Assembly (NCBI GenBank): GCA_003116995.1
Contig: BDSL01000001.1
Location: 2,356,001 to 2,420,000, forward strand
Reading direction: 5' to 3'
From: Yamagishiella unicocca
Taxonomy: Eukaryota > Chlorophyta > Chlorophyceae > Chlamydomonadales > Volvocaceae
DNA: 64,000 nt
A model generated the notes under the pieces. It saw nothing but the letters and a program-made list of their open reading frames with translations. It was not told where the DNA came from and did no database searches. Numbering within the stretch: position 1 is the stretch's first letter; every line of letters starts with the position of its first letter. Of the stretch, positions 32,901-46,900 are shown in pieces. Both the position numbers and the translations under genes were made by a program.

Positions 32901-34937
32901 ACGCCTGAGGAAGTGCACTTCATCGTCGGGACGCCCGCCCGCCCCGCAGCCGGGGCCGGGCAGAGCGTGCTACTCAAAATTACCGCTTCCATTGGCGCGC
33001 CAAGATGTGCTTGCTAGCCTCGACAACGACAACGTATTTCCCGGTCACAACCATAACATGCGGCAGTAAGTGACCGAAATAGGGTATGGTGCCCCCACGG
33101 ATCATTCCATCCGCCCTTCAACATGTACCTCGCGCCTATGCCGTGGGAACCTCTCGCACGTAACTCTTGGTCACAGCCAGCCGGCCCTGACACGGCAGGT
33201 CCCGCCCCGCTAACCGGCCGGTCACAGCTGCCCCCAGCCGCAGCGAAGCCAGCTGCCCCCAGCCGTCCCTCCGTCGCGCTCGCTCCGCGCACTCGAGGGG
33301 CCGTCTAGGGGGAGGAGAACCCCCCTTCAACTCCACACCCCAACTTATTTTGGTGTGATGTTTGACACCTAAACACTTCCCGCGCCGCTCGCCGCCCGCC
33401 TGTGATACACGGACTCTAGGACAGGCTCGAAGACGCGCAGGCAACTTGGTGCGTGGGCCTCCGTGCCCACCTCTCCCTCCTGCCGACCGCCATGTGCCAA
33501 GGCCGTCCCTGGAGCATCTAGCCCTCGTCCGGGCATCACCCTCTCTTTCTCTCCGCTCTCTCTGGTTCCCTCCCTGGACACCTCCCCGCCCACCATACCG
33601 ATGCGGAATGAGGCTCGCTCAGGTCGCCGCCACAGCCATCCGGAGCGCCTCTGCTCCGAACGTTGTCACATGGCGAAGCTATGCAGTTTCAAGCGCGCAC
33701 TGACGCGCCATCCTGGACCCTTTACACCACCAGTCCACCAGTCCACTGCTGCTGCTCGAACCTAGCCTTGCTTCCCGGTAAGCTGACAGCTAGCTCCGAA
33801 GCCAACGAGGCCTGTGGTCTCCAATACGGTGCCTGTTTGCTGGCGCCGATTGAGCGCAAAACTACTCTGAGCTGACGTGGCAGCCGCTAAAACAAACCGA
33901 ACCCGAGGCTGCTCAGGACCTGGTCGCAGTCTCACCACAGTGCTATCAGAACCCCTCCTGGATTCAAGAACACACCTAAACAGCTGACTGTTCATTTCAG
34001 CACATCCCTCTCTCCTAAGTCTTCTCGCACGTGTCGCCACACGAGCGCGCCGGGCACGACAGTCGCCGACAAATTTGACACATGCACACACGACGCGTTT
34101 CCCGCCCGCGCGGAAGGGAACACGCCCGACGCGGACACACACCCGCTTCCCCTATTTTTTCATGGAAACCACACACACCCGTTACGAACCCAATGCGCGC
34201 ACGCGCATGGTAAAGCTCTGTCAAAAACGCGCTTCTGGCGCACACCCATACGTACGACATGAACGAATAAGCCCCACTGTCCAAACTTCTCGAGATCCAA
34301 GCTCGCCCGCTGAGCTCCCTGCCGGAGCGCGTCACCGCCTTGCTGCGCCCCTGCCGGTCGCGCCTCATCGCGCGGCGCCGCTCAGTCGCCTTTGGCAAAG
34401 GACGGCGACCGGCTCTCAGGCCCCCGGGCTCCGGGCCGGCCCTCACCCTCAACGTCAAATGGCGGTGACAGGGGGGTCACGCGGTTGCGCCCGAGCCGCT
34501 GGTCGCCTGCAAGCCGGGCAACAGGGTGAGACGGCGCGGGTCGGGTTAGGGATGACGAAGGGAGTGCGGGGGGTGGCGATAAGGCCCGGTTATACGACAT
34601 AGGAAACGAGTAGGGGGGAGCACGTCTCGGGGTGAGGGGGCATCGGGGTGAAAGGGCATCGGGGTGAGGGGGCATCGGGGTGAAGCACTCCTGTGCGGGA
34701 GGTCGGAGCGCGCGGCAAAGAGCTTCCCGCGAAATTAGTTGGTGTAGGTGGCGGTTTGCTGGTTGAGGTGGCGGTTTGGGGGGGCTCGTGGTCAGGGTGC
34801 GAGCGCGAGGAGAGCGACCTAGCGACCGCTGTCGGCCGGCCAGCAGCAAACACGACTTTGGAGGTCCGGGAGTGGTGCCGCGCCGTATGGCGGCGGGTTG
34901 CTTCCGCCGCCGTCTGGCCTTAGGAGCTGAGCTGGAG
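29928..34937. other. Five-kilobase region without a confident gene
   Basis: After the ankyrin gene's 3' UTR, several open frames of 60-140 codons exist on both strands (for example near 30845-31048 and 31547-31963), but none shows a known motif, a conserved splice partner or sustained third-position GC. A 20-bp repeat around CATCGGGGTGAGGGGG occurs near 34624-34685. The right part may hold the 3' UTR of the large minus-strand gene; a TTACA (TGTAA on the minus strand) lies at 33722-33726. Confidence 0.4.
30578..30582 (+). terminator. TGTAA poly(A) signal of the F-box/ankyrin gene
   Basis: TGTAA about 650 bases after the stop at 29927, a usual distance. Confidence 0.45.
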
Positions 34938-37900
34938 CTACAGCCACTGGCCCGCCTGGTTGCCAACACGTGGCGGCTGGGCCTGCGGGACCACTGCCCC
35001 TATGCGCTGATGATGATGGTGCTGCGAAACTGTCGCCGCTGTAGACGCTGCTGCTGCTGCTGAGTGTGAGGCGGCGCCCGGCCGTAAAGCAGACGTGTTC
35101 CGCTGCCGCAGCCTTCCCTCCTAGCGTACCGTATTCTGTCATCTCTCTTTCTCCTCTCCCCAAGCGGCGCCGAAACAACCCCGGCCAATCCCACCCAGTC
35201 CTCACCTCTGTTGACTGAAATGGCCTCGCCCTTGATGCTGATCAAGGCCTTGTTCAGGAGGCCCTCCACGTCAACGTCAGCAGGCAGCTGACTCAGCATC
35301 TCTGCGATACGCTCCGTCTCGCGCTGCGGGGCCGGTGCGGCGGGGGGGGGAGGGAGGGGCGGCGGGGACGTGCGGCGGGGGGGGGAGGGAGGGGCATGAA
35401 GACCGGTGACACGAAAACGACGCGGGGAGGGGGGGGAGGGGCGGCGGTAAGGTGCGGGAAGTGCGTGGGGGCGACGAGGGCGCAGGGGGAGAGGAGCAGA
35501 CCGGGGTGGTAGCGGTCGGCTCGGGGATGAATTCACATGGCGGCGATGGCGGCGGGCGACTGGGGCATACGCCATCCCCCCACTCCCGAGCTCCGAGACC
35601 GCTGGGGCCCGTCGAACCAATCGTCGTGGGTGGGGCGGCAACCCGGCGTGGAGGGATGGGGTGCCGACCAGCACGAAGAGGAGGGTGGAGGCCACGTGGC
35701 CCGTACACCGTTGAGTGGGTGGGTGGTGGCGTGGGCAGAGCTCCTGTGCTTAAGGGTTGCAATGAGGCCGACGACTGCCCCCAGCCCTGATCCCGCATCC
35801 CGCCCCGCTCCGGCGGCCCCCCGCGCCCGCCCTCACCTGCGTGTGCCCCATGAAGGGCCGCAGCATTCCGAAGAGGAATAGCCCCGCCAGCAGCCACGAC
35901 AGCACGAACACGACCACATGGAATACCTCGACCCGCATGTACAGCGCCACCACGCTGTCCAGGTGCACCTCCGTCAGGTGGTACATGGCCCAGTGCAGGT
36001 TGCCGGTGCCCTCCATGTACAGGTAGTTCAGGCGGCTGGAGTTGAGGGTCCAGGCGGAGGGCGCATCGCGCAGCATGAGGTCCGCCTCCACGAAGAATCG
36101 CTGCATCATGGCGTTGAGGCCGCGGTACACGACCTGGGAGGGGAGAGGAGGGGAGGGGAGAGGAGGGAAACCCGTGGATGTCCGAAAAAAACGTTTAAAA
36201 CAGAAGTTTTGAGATGCATGCTGGAGAACTGGGTTGGGGAGGGGGAGAGGAGGGGAGGGGAGAGGAGGGGAGGGGAGGGCTTTTTTTAGAAGAGAATCCG
36301 CGAATCCACGGCGGAAGGTGGGGGGAAGGTCAGGAGGCGGGAGGTGAGATGTGACAGCCAGAGCCAGGCGGCGGTTGACAATGAGGACAGGGTGAGGCAG
36401 GGAGGCGTGTGCTGGTGTGGTCGGCAGTTGTGGTGGCTGCTGGTGTGGTGGCTATGGTGGTTGGGGGCGGCTCCTGCACCTGCACCTGCACACGGACGAG
36501 CGCTAGGGGTGCTAAAGCAAGTCCCCCCCCCACCCCCACACACCACTTCCTGTCTCCGGCGAAGCTTCGTATTCCCGGTCGAGCATTCGATAACGCCACT
36601 GGGCTAGGCTGGAATCTAGTCTCCTCTTTCCCTTTTGTCATTGTTACGTATCAGACGCATCGAGAGGTCTTAGCCCCCCAGATTCCCAGCACAACCATCG
36701 CCGCGCAGCCAACTGGCCATGCGTCGACCTAACCAGCGCCTCTTCCACTGTCCCATCCGTCCCATCCAGCCCGCCCCCCTCCTCCCTCCACCAGGTCTTC
36801 TCGCCTCCCCCCTCCACCGCCGCCGCGACCGCCGTACCGCTGCGTAGGGGTGGTCCGGCGAGTAGCAGTCCGCCTTGATCGGCATCCAGCAGCTGACCCC
36901 CGCGGAGAAGAGGGTGTGGGTGGCTGCGCCCAGCTCGAAAGCCACACCGCGGCGAGCCAGCGCGAAGTGCGGCTCGGCCTCCTGGGTGCTGTTGGCGCCG
37001 TACAGCATCACCTCCCACTCAGATTTCAGGTTGGCAACCTCGTCCTGAAGGGTCCAACAAACACGGCGCAGGGTCAGGGGCAGGCAGGGACTTAGCGCCA
37101 TAGCAACGGTTGGAGCTGTCAGCTGTAGGAGCAACGTCATCAGCATGGGGCGGCACTGAGGCACTCAGGCGGCCGGCGAACGTCCGCACGAACCCGCAGC
37201 GCCCATGCGCGGCTACAGGAGCATCCCCCCGGCCTGTGGACAAGGGCTGTCCTCGGGACCGACCCCCCGACCCGCCGACCCGCCCGCTCCGCAGCCCCAG
37301 CTCACCTGCAGCACGGGGAACAGCGCCTGATGCGCTTCCGCTGTGCCCCCCGCCGCCAGCTCCTGAGCAAAGTACACCACTCGGTGCACCCGGGTGAGGA
37401 CGGTGTTGACCACGTTAGTCATGGCCACGGGGCCGCTGGCCTGCGAGGTGAGAAGAGTCGAGGGGTGCGCGGGGTGGGGGTGATGAGTGCCGGCATGTAA
37501 AAACACATCTCGCGGGGAAGGGGGGGGGGTAGCGGGCGTTCGAGTAAGGGGCAGCACCGGGAGGGGTGCGAGGCAACGAAAGGAAAAACGGGAGGGCTGG
37601 CGTCGTGTTTGGGGCTGGGCTCGTTGCGGCGCGGCCGATGCGCCGAGGTCGTTGCGAAGGCTTCCTGCTGGTGCGCCTTTCGCTGGGGATGGATTGTAAC
37701 GGGACAAGTGGGTGCGCCCCACAACACACACATTCGATCCCCTGGTCAGTGCCGACCCATGGGCTTTCCTGACTTCCTCCCGCCTTCACACACACCACGT
37801 CCGCTCCACGTCCACTCCACACCGCCCACACCGCGCCCGCCCCCGCAAACCCTGCTGCCTCGGACCACGATCCCAACTGCCCCCCCCCCATCCGCACGCC

Positions 37901-40900
37901 CCCGGGTCTTCCTCCAGTCCACTCGGCACCTCGCGGGTGTGACTCGCCCACCGTCCCATACGGTGCCGGCCCAGTGCTGACCCACGGGTCTCCCACCCCG
38001 CTCCACCCCACCCCACCCCACCGAGTCCAATTTGCAACCCCACCCCACCCCACCCCACCGTCCCCACCGCCCCGCGCCCACCTGCTCCATGGTGACGTAT
38101 CCCAGCGAATGCATGATCACCACCACCAGCCCCCACACCACGAAGGGCGCCAGCAGCCACAGGCTCTCCTTGCTATTGCGCAGCATGGTGCGCTTGCCGT
38201 GGCGCACGGAGGCGTGGCGCCAGAACGCGATGCGGTCGTACAGGCTGCGCAGGCCGTTGGTGTTGACGCTGCCGCTGTTGCGCCTGCGGACCGAGGTGGG
38301 AGGGAGAGGCGTGGGGAGGGGTCGGGTGAGGGCGCAGCGGGTGGAGGGTGGGGTCGGGTGAGGGCGCAGCGGGTGGAGGGTGGGGTCGGGAACCGGGAGG
38401 GGGGGATCGGGGACTGGGGGCCGCTTGGGGTCGGGAACCGGGAGGGGGGTTTGATAAGAGAATCCGCGAATCCACGGCCGACAAACCCGGGAGGGGGGGG
38501 ATCGGGGACGGAGGTTTCGCGCGTCGGCGACGTACGTGAGCATAACCCACGTTAGCAACTTGGAGGATGCCCCAGCAGGCATAGCAAGTCCTAGGGAGCT
38601 CCTCCGGTTGACAACCCCCGTTCCCAATCACACCCACATATACACACGTACGGCACAGCATGTGATCTCCGCACCTGCCACCGGGCCCACTGGCGTCCAG
38701 GTTGATCCGGATCCCTCCGTGGTCGCCTCCGTGCCCCCCCGACGGTTGCGGCCCCGCGGGTATCCCGCCGTTGATGTCGTCCCCCCCAGCCTCGTCGTGG
38801 TGCTCCTCCTCCCCGTCGCTGTTCTCCTCCTCCACCGCAACCGCCTTGGAGGCCAGGCCGCGGACCAGGCCAACCGGCACGATGAGGAAGACGCCGTACA
38901 TGCCGTACCGCTGGTTGTCGACCTGGGCGTGGGCATCAAAGGGCGGAAGGTGGGAGGCGCGTTGTTGAGTTTGCGGGGTTATACCGAACATGGGTGGTTC
39001 TTAAGGGGACCAGCACGAGTGCTTCCAATGCCCATCCCTCCCTCCTCCGCCGCATCACTGCACGTCCCGCCCCTCGCCCCGCACGCACCTTCTTCAGCAG
39101 CCAGGCCATGTAGGCCACCACCAGCGCGCAAATGCAGCAGCCCTCAATGACCAGCAGCACCAGCTGCAGCTGGTTGATGGTGTTGCTGGTGTCCACCGCC
39201 TGGTACACGAAGGCGTTCAGGGTGAGCTGGTAGCCGCGAAACATCTCAAACAGGCCGTTGGTGTGGAAGTACCTGTACGGCACGGGCAACGGCCGAGCGA
39301 GCGGGGGAGCGGAGGTCAGCGGATCGGGATGAGGACATCGTACACCTTGGCTGGGTGGCCGGAGGCGGTTGGTAGGGGCATATCGTAGGGATCGTAAAGG
39401 CCACTGGATAGTCGTAGGCTCCTTCACTGCAGCCGCACCGCAGTTCGCATATGGCTGAGTGATCCCTAATCCAGCTGAGCGATCTCTTTCACCGTATTTC
39501 GGCCTAGTCCCAATCCACGTGACCCACCCGTCCCGCCGCCGTCTGCCCACCTCCTCCCTCCCCACCTCTCCTGCCCCCTTCCCCCGCCGCTCCTCCCCCC
39601 TCCTCCGCCCCCGCTCAGCCTCACTTGTACTGGTCACTCTCTTCCAGAGTTCCCAGCTGAGCCACGAGCTCCGCGTGCCTGTGGTGCAGCTCGAAGCCCT
39701 GGCGCAGAAAGGAGTTGCCCAGGCGCCATAGGGACGTGGAGCGCTGGTCCGTGGCGTTTGGTCCGTAGAACAGCAGCTCGTCGTAGGTGTAGTCGTTCCA
39801 CAGCGCCGACAGGTTGTAGGAGCTGGGTAGGCGCTCCAGGGTGTGCGTGCCCAGGTACACGTCGTTGTGACTGTACCAGGAAGCCTGAGGAGGCGGTGGG
39901 AGGGGTTTTGCGGCGGTACAGGTGGCGGTACAGGTGGTGGGATCGTATGGGGACGGCAGATGTCAGCCCTACAACTGGATAGGTAGGTGGGATGGTCCAG
40001 GGAGGGCAGACTATGGCGGGTTGTCGCTACAGTGAGCGGAGCGCCTCGTGATGCCCATGTGTGCCCATGTGTGCACAGCAGCCTGCGCGCTAGATCATGC
40101 CCCTCTCTTGGTCAGACCGCCCCGCACCCCCGCGAGTCCTCTCCTCCAGCGCCCTCATTACAGCCCTCCTCCTCCCCCGCACACATGCACGCACTCACGT
40201 CCAGGGCGGCCTTGAGCTCCCCGGCCAGGCGCGGTATGCTTTCCCGTACGTACAGCCCGCTGCCGGCTGGCGAGCGATCTGAGTAGATGTTGTCCATCAC
40301 CTGCGGGAGCGGCGCGGCGCGGAAGGGCATGACGAAGGGCGCGACGAGTGGGGAGGGGTGTGAGATGAAACCCGTGGGTCGAAACTGAATTGAAGTGAAA
40401 CCGACTAGGAAACGAGGGGGGGGAGGACGAAGACGAGCGCACGAGGATGCACCTGGGATACGCGTTTGTGTCGGCCTGGTCCTACCCTACTGGCCCTCTA
40501 CGTGCCTTACTACACAACAGGGTACGCAGCGGGCAAGAGGCCTTTGGACCCGTCTGCGCCCCCCTGCCGCAGCCCCGATGGCTGCGCTGCGTAAGCGCCG
40601 CACCGAACCCCATCCCACTCCACCAACCCCACTCCACTCCACCAACCCCATCCCACTCCACCAACCCCACTCCATTCCACGGACGCCACCCCACTCCACC
40701 AAACTCCACTCCACCCACCTGCAGCGACAGCATCGCGTCATGGCACGACACCAGCGCCTGCCCCACGTCGTTCAGCTCCGTGAGCCCCCGCGTCTGCCGG
40801 ATGAGCAGCACAGTCAGCAGCACGAAGCACGCCAGGTTGGCCAGCAGCTGCACGGCAATGGCCAGCAGCGCCTGCCAGCGGAACGCCAGCGTGGCGCGCT

Positions 40901-43900
40901 GCACCGCCGGGGTCGACAGCATCTTGAGCAGCTTGCGGCAGCGCTTGCCCCGGCGGAAGTCCGCCTGGGCGCTGCTGGAGGCCACCCCTGCGCTTGTGGA
41001 GGCACCCGACGGCTGGCCGGTGGAGTTGGACACGTTGGAGCGGCTGTCGTCGTCGTCGCCCATCTCGCTGCCCTCGTCGCCGCCGGCGTGGCTGCCGCTG
41101 CCCTGGTCGTCGCCGCCGGGGTCGCCGCCGTGGCCGTACTTGTCCCTGGGCGGCCAGCAAGGATTATCCGGCGGGCAGACAGGTAAGTAGGCAGCCGCAG
41201 GCAGGCAGGTAGGAAGGAAGCGGCCAGCCCTGTCCAGACTTGTGACCCTAGCGGATTGGCGATTGATTTACGTCATCGTAGGTTTACGTCATCGCATGTT
41301 TACGTAATCGTAAGTTTATGTCATCATAGGTTCACGTCATTGTAGGTCTACGTCATCGTAGGTGTACGGGGCCACGTCATGCCATGTTGCGAAACTCACT
41401 TGCCGCCTCGCACCAAGTCCCTGGGCCCAGACTCCAGCATCACGTTGCCGTACGGCATGTCGTCATCCAGGTCGCGCATGTCGTTGGCGTCCTCCATCCC
41501 GTCCGCATCGGCCCAGCGGCTGGGCGCCACCTCCAGCTCGTCGTCGCCGTCGCCGCCGTCGTCGTCGCCATTGCCGTTCAGCACGAGCGGGTGACTGGAT
41601 CTAGCACAGCGGGCGGGGTGGGGAAAGCGAGAGGGCGGCGGAGGGGGGGGGCGAAAGGAGGCATTCGCCGCGGCAGCAGCGAGCCAGCCAGGGCCGGTCA
41701 GAGCGTACTATCAAACCGAAGGCTCTCGGGCGTGACTCGGGGCCTTCAGGACGTCTCGACGCTTGCCATGCACATTTTAGACCCCTGACGTGGACAGCTT
41801 GAAAATCTCAAGGCCCAGACCCTGGAAGTACTAGTACGGTGAGTATTGCGCGCATCAAAGCCGAGTCCGCGGCGGTGTACAACGGTCTCCAAACAGCCTC
41901 AGCACTCCCTCCCCAGGCCTGTTCCCTTCACATCCTGGACATCTCGCCATCCCTCCACCTCGCCTCCACCCCCACCCAACCTCCCTCCACCTCCACCCAG
42001 CCTCCCTCCACCTGCACCCACCTGGAGTCCTCCCGGACCAGCAGGTCCGGGCCAAAGGGGTAAACCGTGTCCCCGATGTCCTGCACGTCTTCCAGCCGGA
42101 AGTAGCGCTCACCCTGGGGGTTAGGGCGCGCGGAGCGCCGTTTCGGGAGGAGCAGCAGGCGGCGTTCAGCAGGAGCGGACGATTTGAGACAACAGAACAC
42201 CAGGGGGGTCGGTGGGACAGAGAGTCCGTCACTCGGCTCTCTTCGCCCCTTCGCCCCTTCGCCCCTTCGCGCTTCAAACGGCTCACGACGCGTTCGCTCC
42301 GGCTCGTTGTGTGCTCAAAACTCCAGCAAACAACGGTCGCTAGACAGCCGCTGGATTGCCACCCTCCACCCCGCACACTGCAGCTCCTGGTCGGCCTGGA
42401 CGGCCATCGGCCCCCCGACCAACACACCGCCCGCTCTCACCTCCGTCATGACCCACTCGCGGATGCGCGCCAGCTTGATGTTGCTGCGGATCTTCCCGAC
42501 CGCGCCAAACATCTCCTCGCCGCCGCCGCCACCGCCACCGCCGTATCCATAGCCGTACATATTGCCGTTCTGCTGCTGGTGTTGCGCCGGCGTCGGCGCG
42601 GACGGCTGCGGCAGCCGCACCGGGTGGCCGTCTTCGTCGTAGCCGTCGTCGTCCGGGTCGATCGCCACCACCATTGCGCTGCTGCGTGGCGACAGCGACA
42701 GCTGCGGCACCGAGGGCTGTCGCTCCATCTTGCCGGTCTCGTCGATCATGAGCTGCGAGGGGGCGAAGCTGACCTGCTTTGCGCTCACGTTGCGCCGCAT
42801 GGGCTGGCCTGTGGGGCGTACAGGAGCGGGCAAGACAGACGCCGGGGGCCGGGCCGGGGCGGGGCGGGGAGGGGAAGGAATCGCTCAGGCAGGCCTAGGC
42901 GACAGGCAAGGACCCCTTTCCCTCGCCTTCCTGGGGACTCAGATGCGACGCTCATGAGCCCTGGCGTGCTGGGTGCTTCCCACCCTCCACGCAATCACCG
43001 CCCAAACCCCTCAGCCTTTGTGACACTCGGAGCCGACCAATCCCGCGGCTCCTCTAGGACCACCGATTCCGCAGAGGACCTCGCAGGTCGGCCTCCTGCG
43101 CCTCCTCCCAGGCCGCAGAAGGCAGCGAGGAAAGTCCGCCGAAGAGCCTCGCCTGGTGTGGGCCGCTTGGCCCGCCCTACCTGCGCTGTTGACGGATTCA
43201 CGGCTCATGGAGCGCTGCATCGACAGGACCTTGAGGTCGCCGTTGCCGGTGTTGTTGCGGGGGGGCATAGGCTGCTGCTGATGCGCGAAGCTGTGCTTGC
43301 CGCTGCCAACGTTGCCATGCATGGCCTGCTCCAACGCGCTGGGCAGCATGCCTGTGGAAGAGGTGGGCACGGAGAAGGACACCGGCAGGGGCGGCCGTAT
43401 CCTTGGAGACGACGGCGCCATCGGCTGCTGCATGGTGGGCGACGGCGAGGACCGCTGCCGCTGGGCCGCGGCCGCGGCGGCGGCGGCGGGCGGCGGCGTC
43501 GTCGCGCGTACGACGGCGGCCGTCAAGGCGCTCAGTCCCGCCGCCGCGCCGGGCACCTGCTGCGCGAGCTGCTGCACCGTCTGGGGCGCCCCGGGCAGCA
43601 ACACATCCCCCGCCTCCGCCGCGGCGGTATCCGTGTCGTCCGACGGTGTGTACGACGCCAGGCCGTCCGGCGCGCCTTCGGCGGCCGCCTCCGCCGCGAG
43701 CTTCTCCTTCAGCTGCCTGTTGAAGCTCAGGTTGCTGAGCCCCAGCGGCCGCATGTTGGGTGCCATGCGGCGCACCGACGGCCGCGGCCGGCCACCCTGC
43801 CAGGCGCCAGCCGCGCCCTCGCCCCCGCCCGTCGCCACGGCCTTATCAAACAGGTCCGCCAAGTCGTCCTCGCTCGTCGCCGACCGGCCAACAAGGTAGT

Positions 43901-46900
43901 CCTGCAACGTAAGGCCCGCCACGCCCGCCGGCAACGCGGCACTGTCGTCCATGCCCTCCGTCGGCCCAGTGGCGTTGGGCGCCCCTGGAGCCATGGACCA
44001 GCGGTTGCCGCTGGGGCCGGCAGCCAACGACCCAACAGCACGACCAGCGACCCTAGGCTGATCCATGGAGGGCGTGCAGACGACCCGCTGCGGAGGGGGC
44101 GGCATCGACGGCGGCGGCGTGAGCCCCGCCGGGGACGGGACGAGCGCGGTTGCGGCCGTTACGCTGTCGTCCTTCGGCGGCGTCGAGACGGTGGGCGTGT
44201 CGCCGCTGCTCCCGTCACTGCCGCTGCCCAGGGTGCCCTTCAGCTGGGCGATGTGCGGCACCGGCGGCATCAGCGGCGGCACCGCGTCGGCGCCCGGCAG
44301 CGGCGTGCCCGGCAGCGGCGACGAGCTCAGCGGCGGCGCAGCTGCCATCAGCTGCAGCGTTGGGCTGACTCGCGGGGACTGGGCCGCCGCCGGAGCGGCA
44401 CCAATCGGCTGCGGGGCCGTCGGCATATCCACGCTGCGGCGCCGCCGGGTCTTGCTGCCACCCTCGGGCGCAACCCCCGCGGGAGGCGGCGCTGCCGCCG
44501 TAACCATGCTCGTCGCCACCGGCGGCGCCGCGGCGGCGCCCGCTGGCGCGTCCACCGCCTCCGGCGTCAGCCGCGGCTCCACCGGGCCCCGCTGCAAATG
44601 CATCATGAAGTCCCGCGACCCGCGGGTCGGCTCCTTGAAGTGCAGCACCACATACGACCGGCTGTTGGCGCCCTCCTTGCGCACCACCTGCACCGCCAGC
44701 GGCAGCGCCTCTCCGTCCGTGTGGAAGGCGGTGAGCGTGCGCAGCGGCCCCACCTTCTTGGTGGCGGCGCTGCTGCTCTTGAGCGCGCCCTTCTTCCCCG
44801 CCTTGGACTCGCTGGCGAACAGCGACTCGATGGTGCGGCTGCCCAGGTGGAGGTAGCGCCCCAGCGACTGGCGCAGGATGGACGGCGACGAGACGCCGAA
44901 GAGCAGCCCCGAGGGGTAGAACGGGTGGTCCTGCGACGTCAGCACCACGCCCTCCTTGTCCACCTCCAGCACGCCGCACATGAGGTCGGCGCGCCAGAGG
45001 GAGATGTTGATAGACACGTCGCGGCCCGCCGCCAGGTCCTCCAGGTCAACCTTGACGTCGAGCTCCATCACCGCGGGCCGCGTTTGTTTGGCTAGCAGGG
45101 CGGTGGCGATGCTGCCGAGGGAGCGGATGTTCTCCAGGGGGGGCATCACGCCCACGCGCCACGACGTACCCGGGCGCTCCAGCGCGCGGCCCATGAGCAG
45201 GGTGATGATCTTGCGCAGCTCCGCGGAGGCGGCGGCGTCGGCTGCGCCGCTGCCGCCGTGCGCGGCGGCGGCGCTGGCGGCTCGGGCGGTTTGGTGCAGC
45301 ACGTCGATGCAGTCGGAGAGGCACCGGCCCAACAGCGCGGCGGGCTTGAAGCCGAACAGCGAGGTGGGCGACTTGCCGACCTCGGTGATGGTGCCCAGGG
45401 TATCGATGGTGATGCGAAGGCGCCGCTCGTCCAGGCCGTCAGCAAGCGTGGAGGGAGACACCTGGGGCGGCAGCGGGGGAGGCGGCGAGGGAGGCTCAGC
45501 GGCGCGGGCAGCGCAGGAAGCAGAGCGTGTGCGTCTGTGGCGGGTGCAAATCGGGTGTCAACGAGGTCATTGGCATGTGGTCACGCTGCACTCCAGGGAT
45601 GCCGCAGAGAGCCAGCGGTAGCTGGCTGTTAAACTTCCAGCCATGAAAAGATAAACCCTGACCCCCAGCGGCCCCGCTCCCCCGGCTCTCCTACCTTGAC
45701 CACGTGCTGCTGCTCGCCCGACTCGTCCGTCGACTTGATCGACAGGCGCACGGTCTGCTGCGTCTTAGCCGTGGGCCCCAGCACCATGGTGACGCTTGAC
45801 CGGCAGCTGTGCGGGGAGGGCTTGGACTCGGCGGCTTCCTGCAGCCCAGCAGCAGCAGCAGCAGGCGCGTAAAGTGAGGAGCCCAGCCGTACCAAATCGC
45901 ACCGTGCATCGCATCGCTCTCTTTCCGTTCGTCAACTCTTGACGTATTTGCAGAAAAACGGGACCGATTGCTACGGTGTCTGTAGAAAAACGGGATCGAT
46001 TGCTACGGTGCCTGCAAGCACGCGCACCCTGATCCAAGCCGCGTGCAGGGCGCCGAAGGGCTGCGGCAGCAGCTCCCCGATGTCCACCTTCCGCAGCGAG
46101 CGCGGCGTGTGGCCCAGCGCGCGAGCCTGCGGCGATGTGATGAAGCAGATGCGGCCCTTGCGGTTGGTCAGGATGAGCTCCACCGGCGGCTGGTTTCGGC
46201 GCATCTCCACGCGGTAGATTGTCTCGGTGCCCAGGCCTGGAGCTCGCACAGCACGGCGGGCGTAAGTCAGCAAGGTACACCGTACTACACTACAGTTGAC
46301 TTCGTTTGGGTACACTACATGCTCACCTGGGGTGCGCGAGGGCGGAGGGTACCTAGCGGTCTGCCCAGAGGAAGGGCGCTCTGCGCGCTCCAACGCCCAA
46401 CTGCCACTCCCACGCCTCACCACCATGCTCTGCGTTCAGTGCACACCCTAACAGACGTTACCCTACTTATCCTAGCTGATCCGATACATCGCCGCTTACC
46501 ACCAACACGCGTTCCTGCGCTACTTCGGTCCATCCGCTCCGTCCCCTCCGTCCCCTCCGTCCCCTCCGTCCCGGTGCGCACCCGTGGCCTTGAGCCTGAG
46601 GCTGACGTCCACCGGGTCCGTGTACTTGTGTTTGATGAGCGCGTGCTTGGCGCCCAGGAACACGGGGCACACCGCCTCCTCGTCCGGCTGGTCGTGGCGC
46701 GTCACCTCCTCCACCAGCCGCTTGAAGGGCACCGGGTCTACCGCCAGAGTGTGCACCGGGTGGCCCAGGTAGTCCTCAACCGTATAGCCAAACCAGTCCA
46801 CAAACGCCTGCGGCCATGCACGTGTGGTGTTCAGGTGGCGTGGGGTGGAGAGGACACGTCAGTATGTATGTATGGATGTATGTATGTATGGATGGATGGA

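Noticed and set aside
40595..40718. CRISPR-like array of short repeats
   Set aside because: Repeats are head-to-tail without unique spacers, inside a eukaryotic intron; it is a minisatellite.
42309..45095. 928-codon plus-strand open frame, Arg/His/Gly-rich
   Set aside because: It lies antisense to the 2.3-kb PAS exon and its neighbours, has no motif, and its composition is what the complement of GC-rich coding sequence gives.
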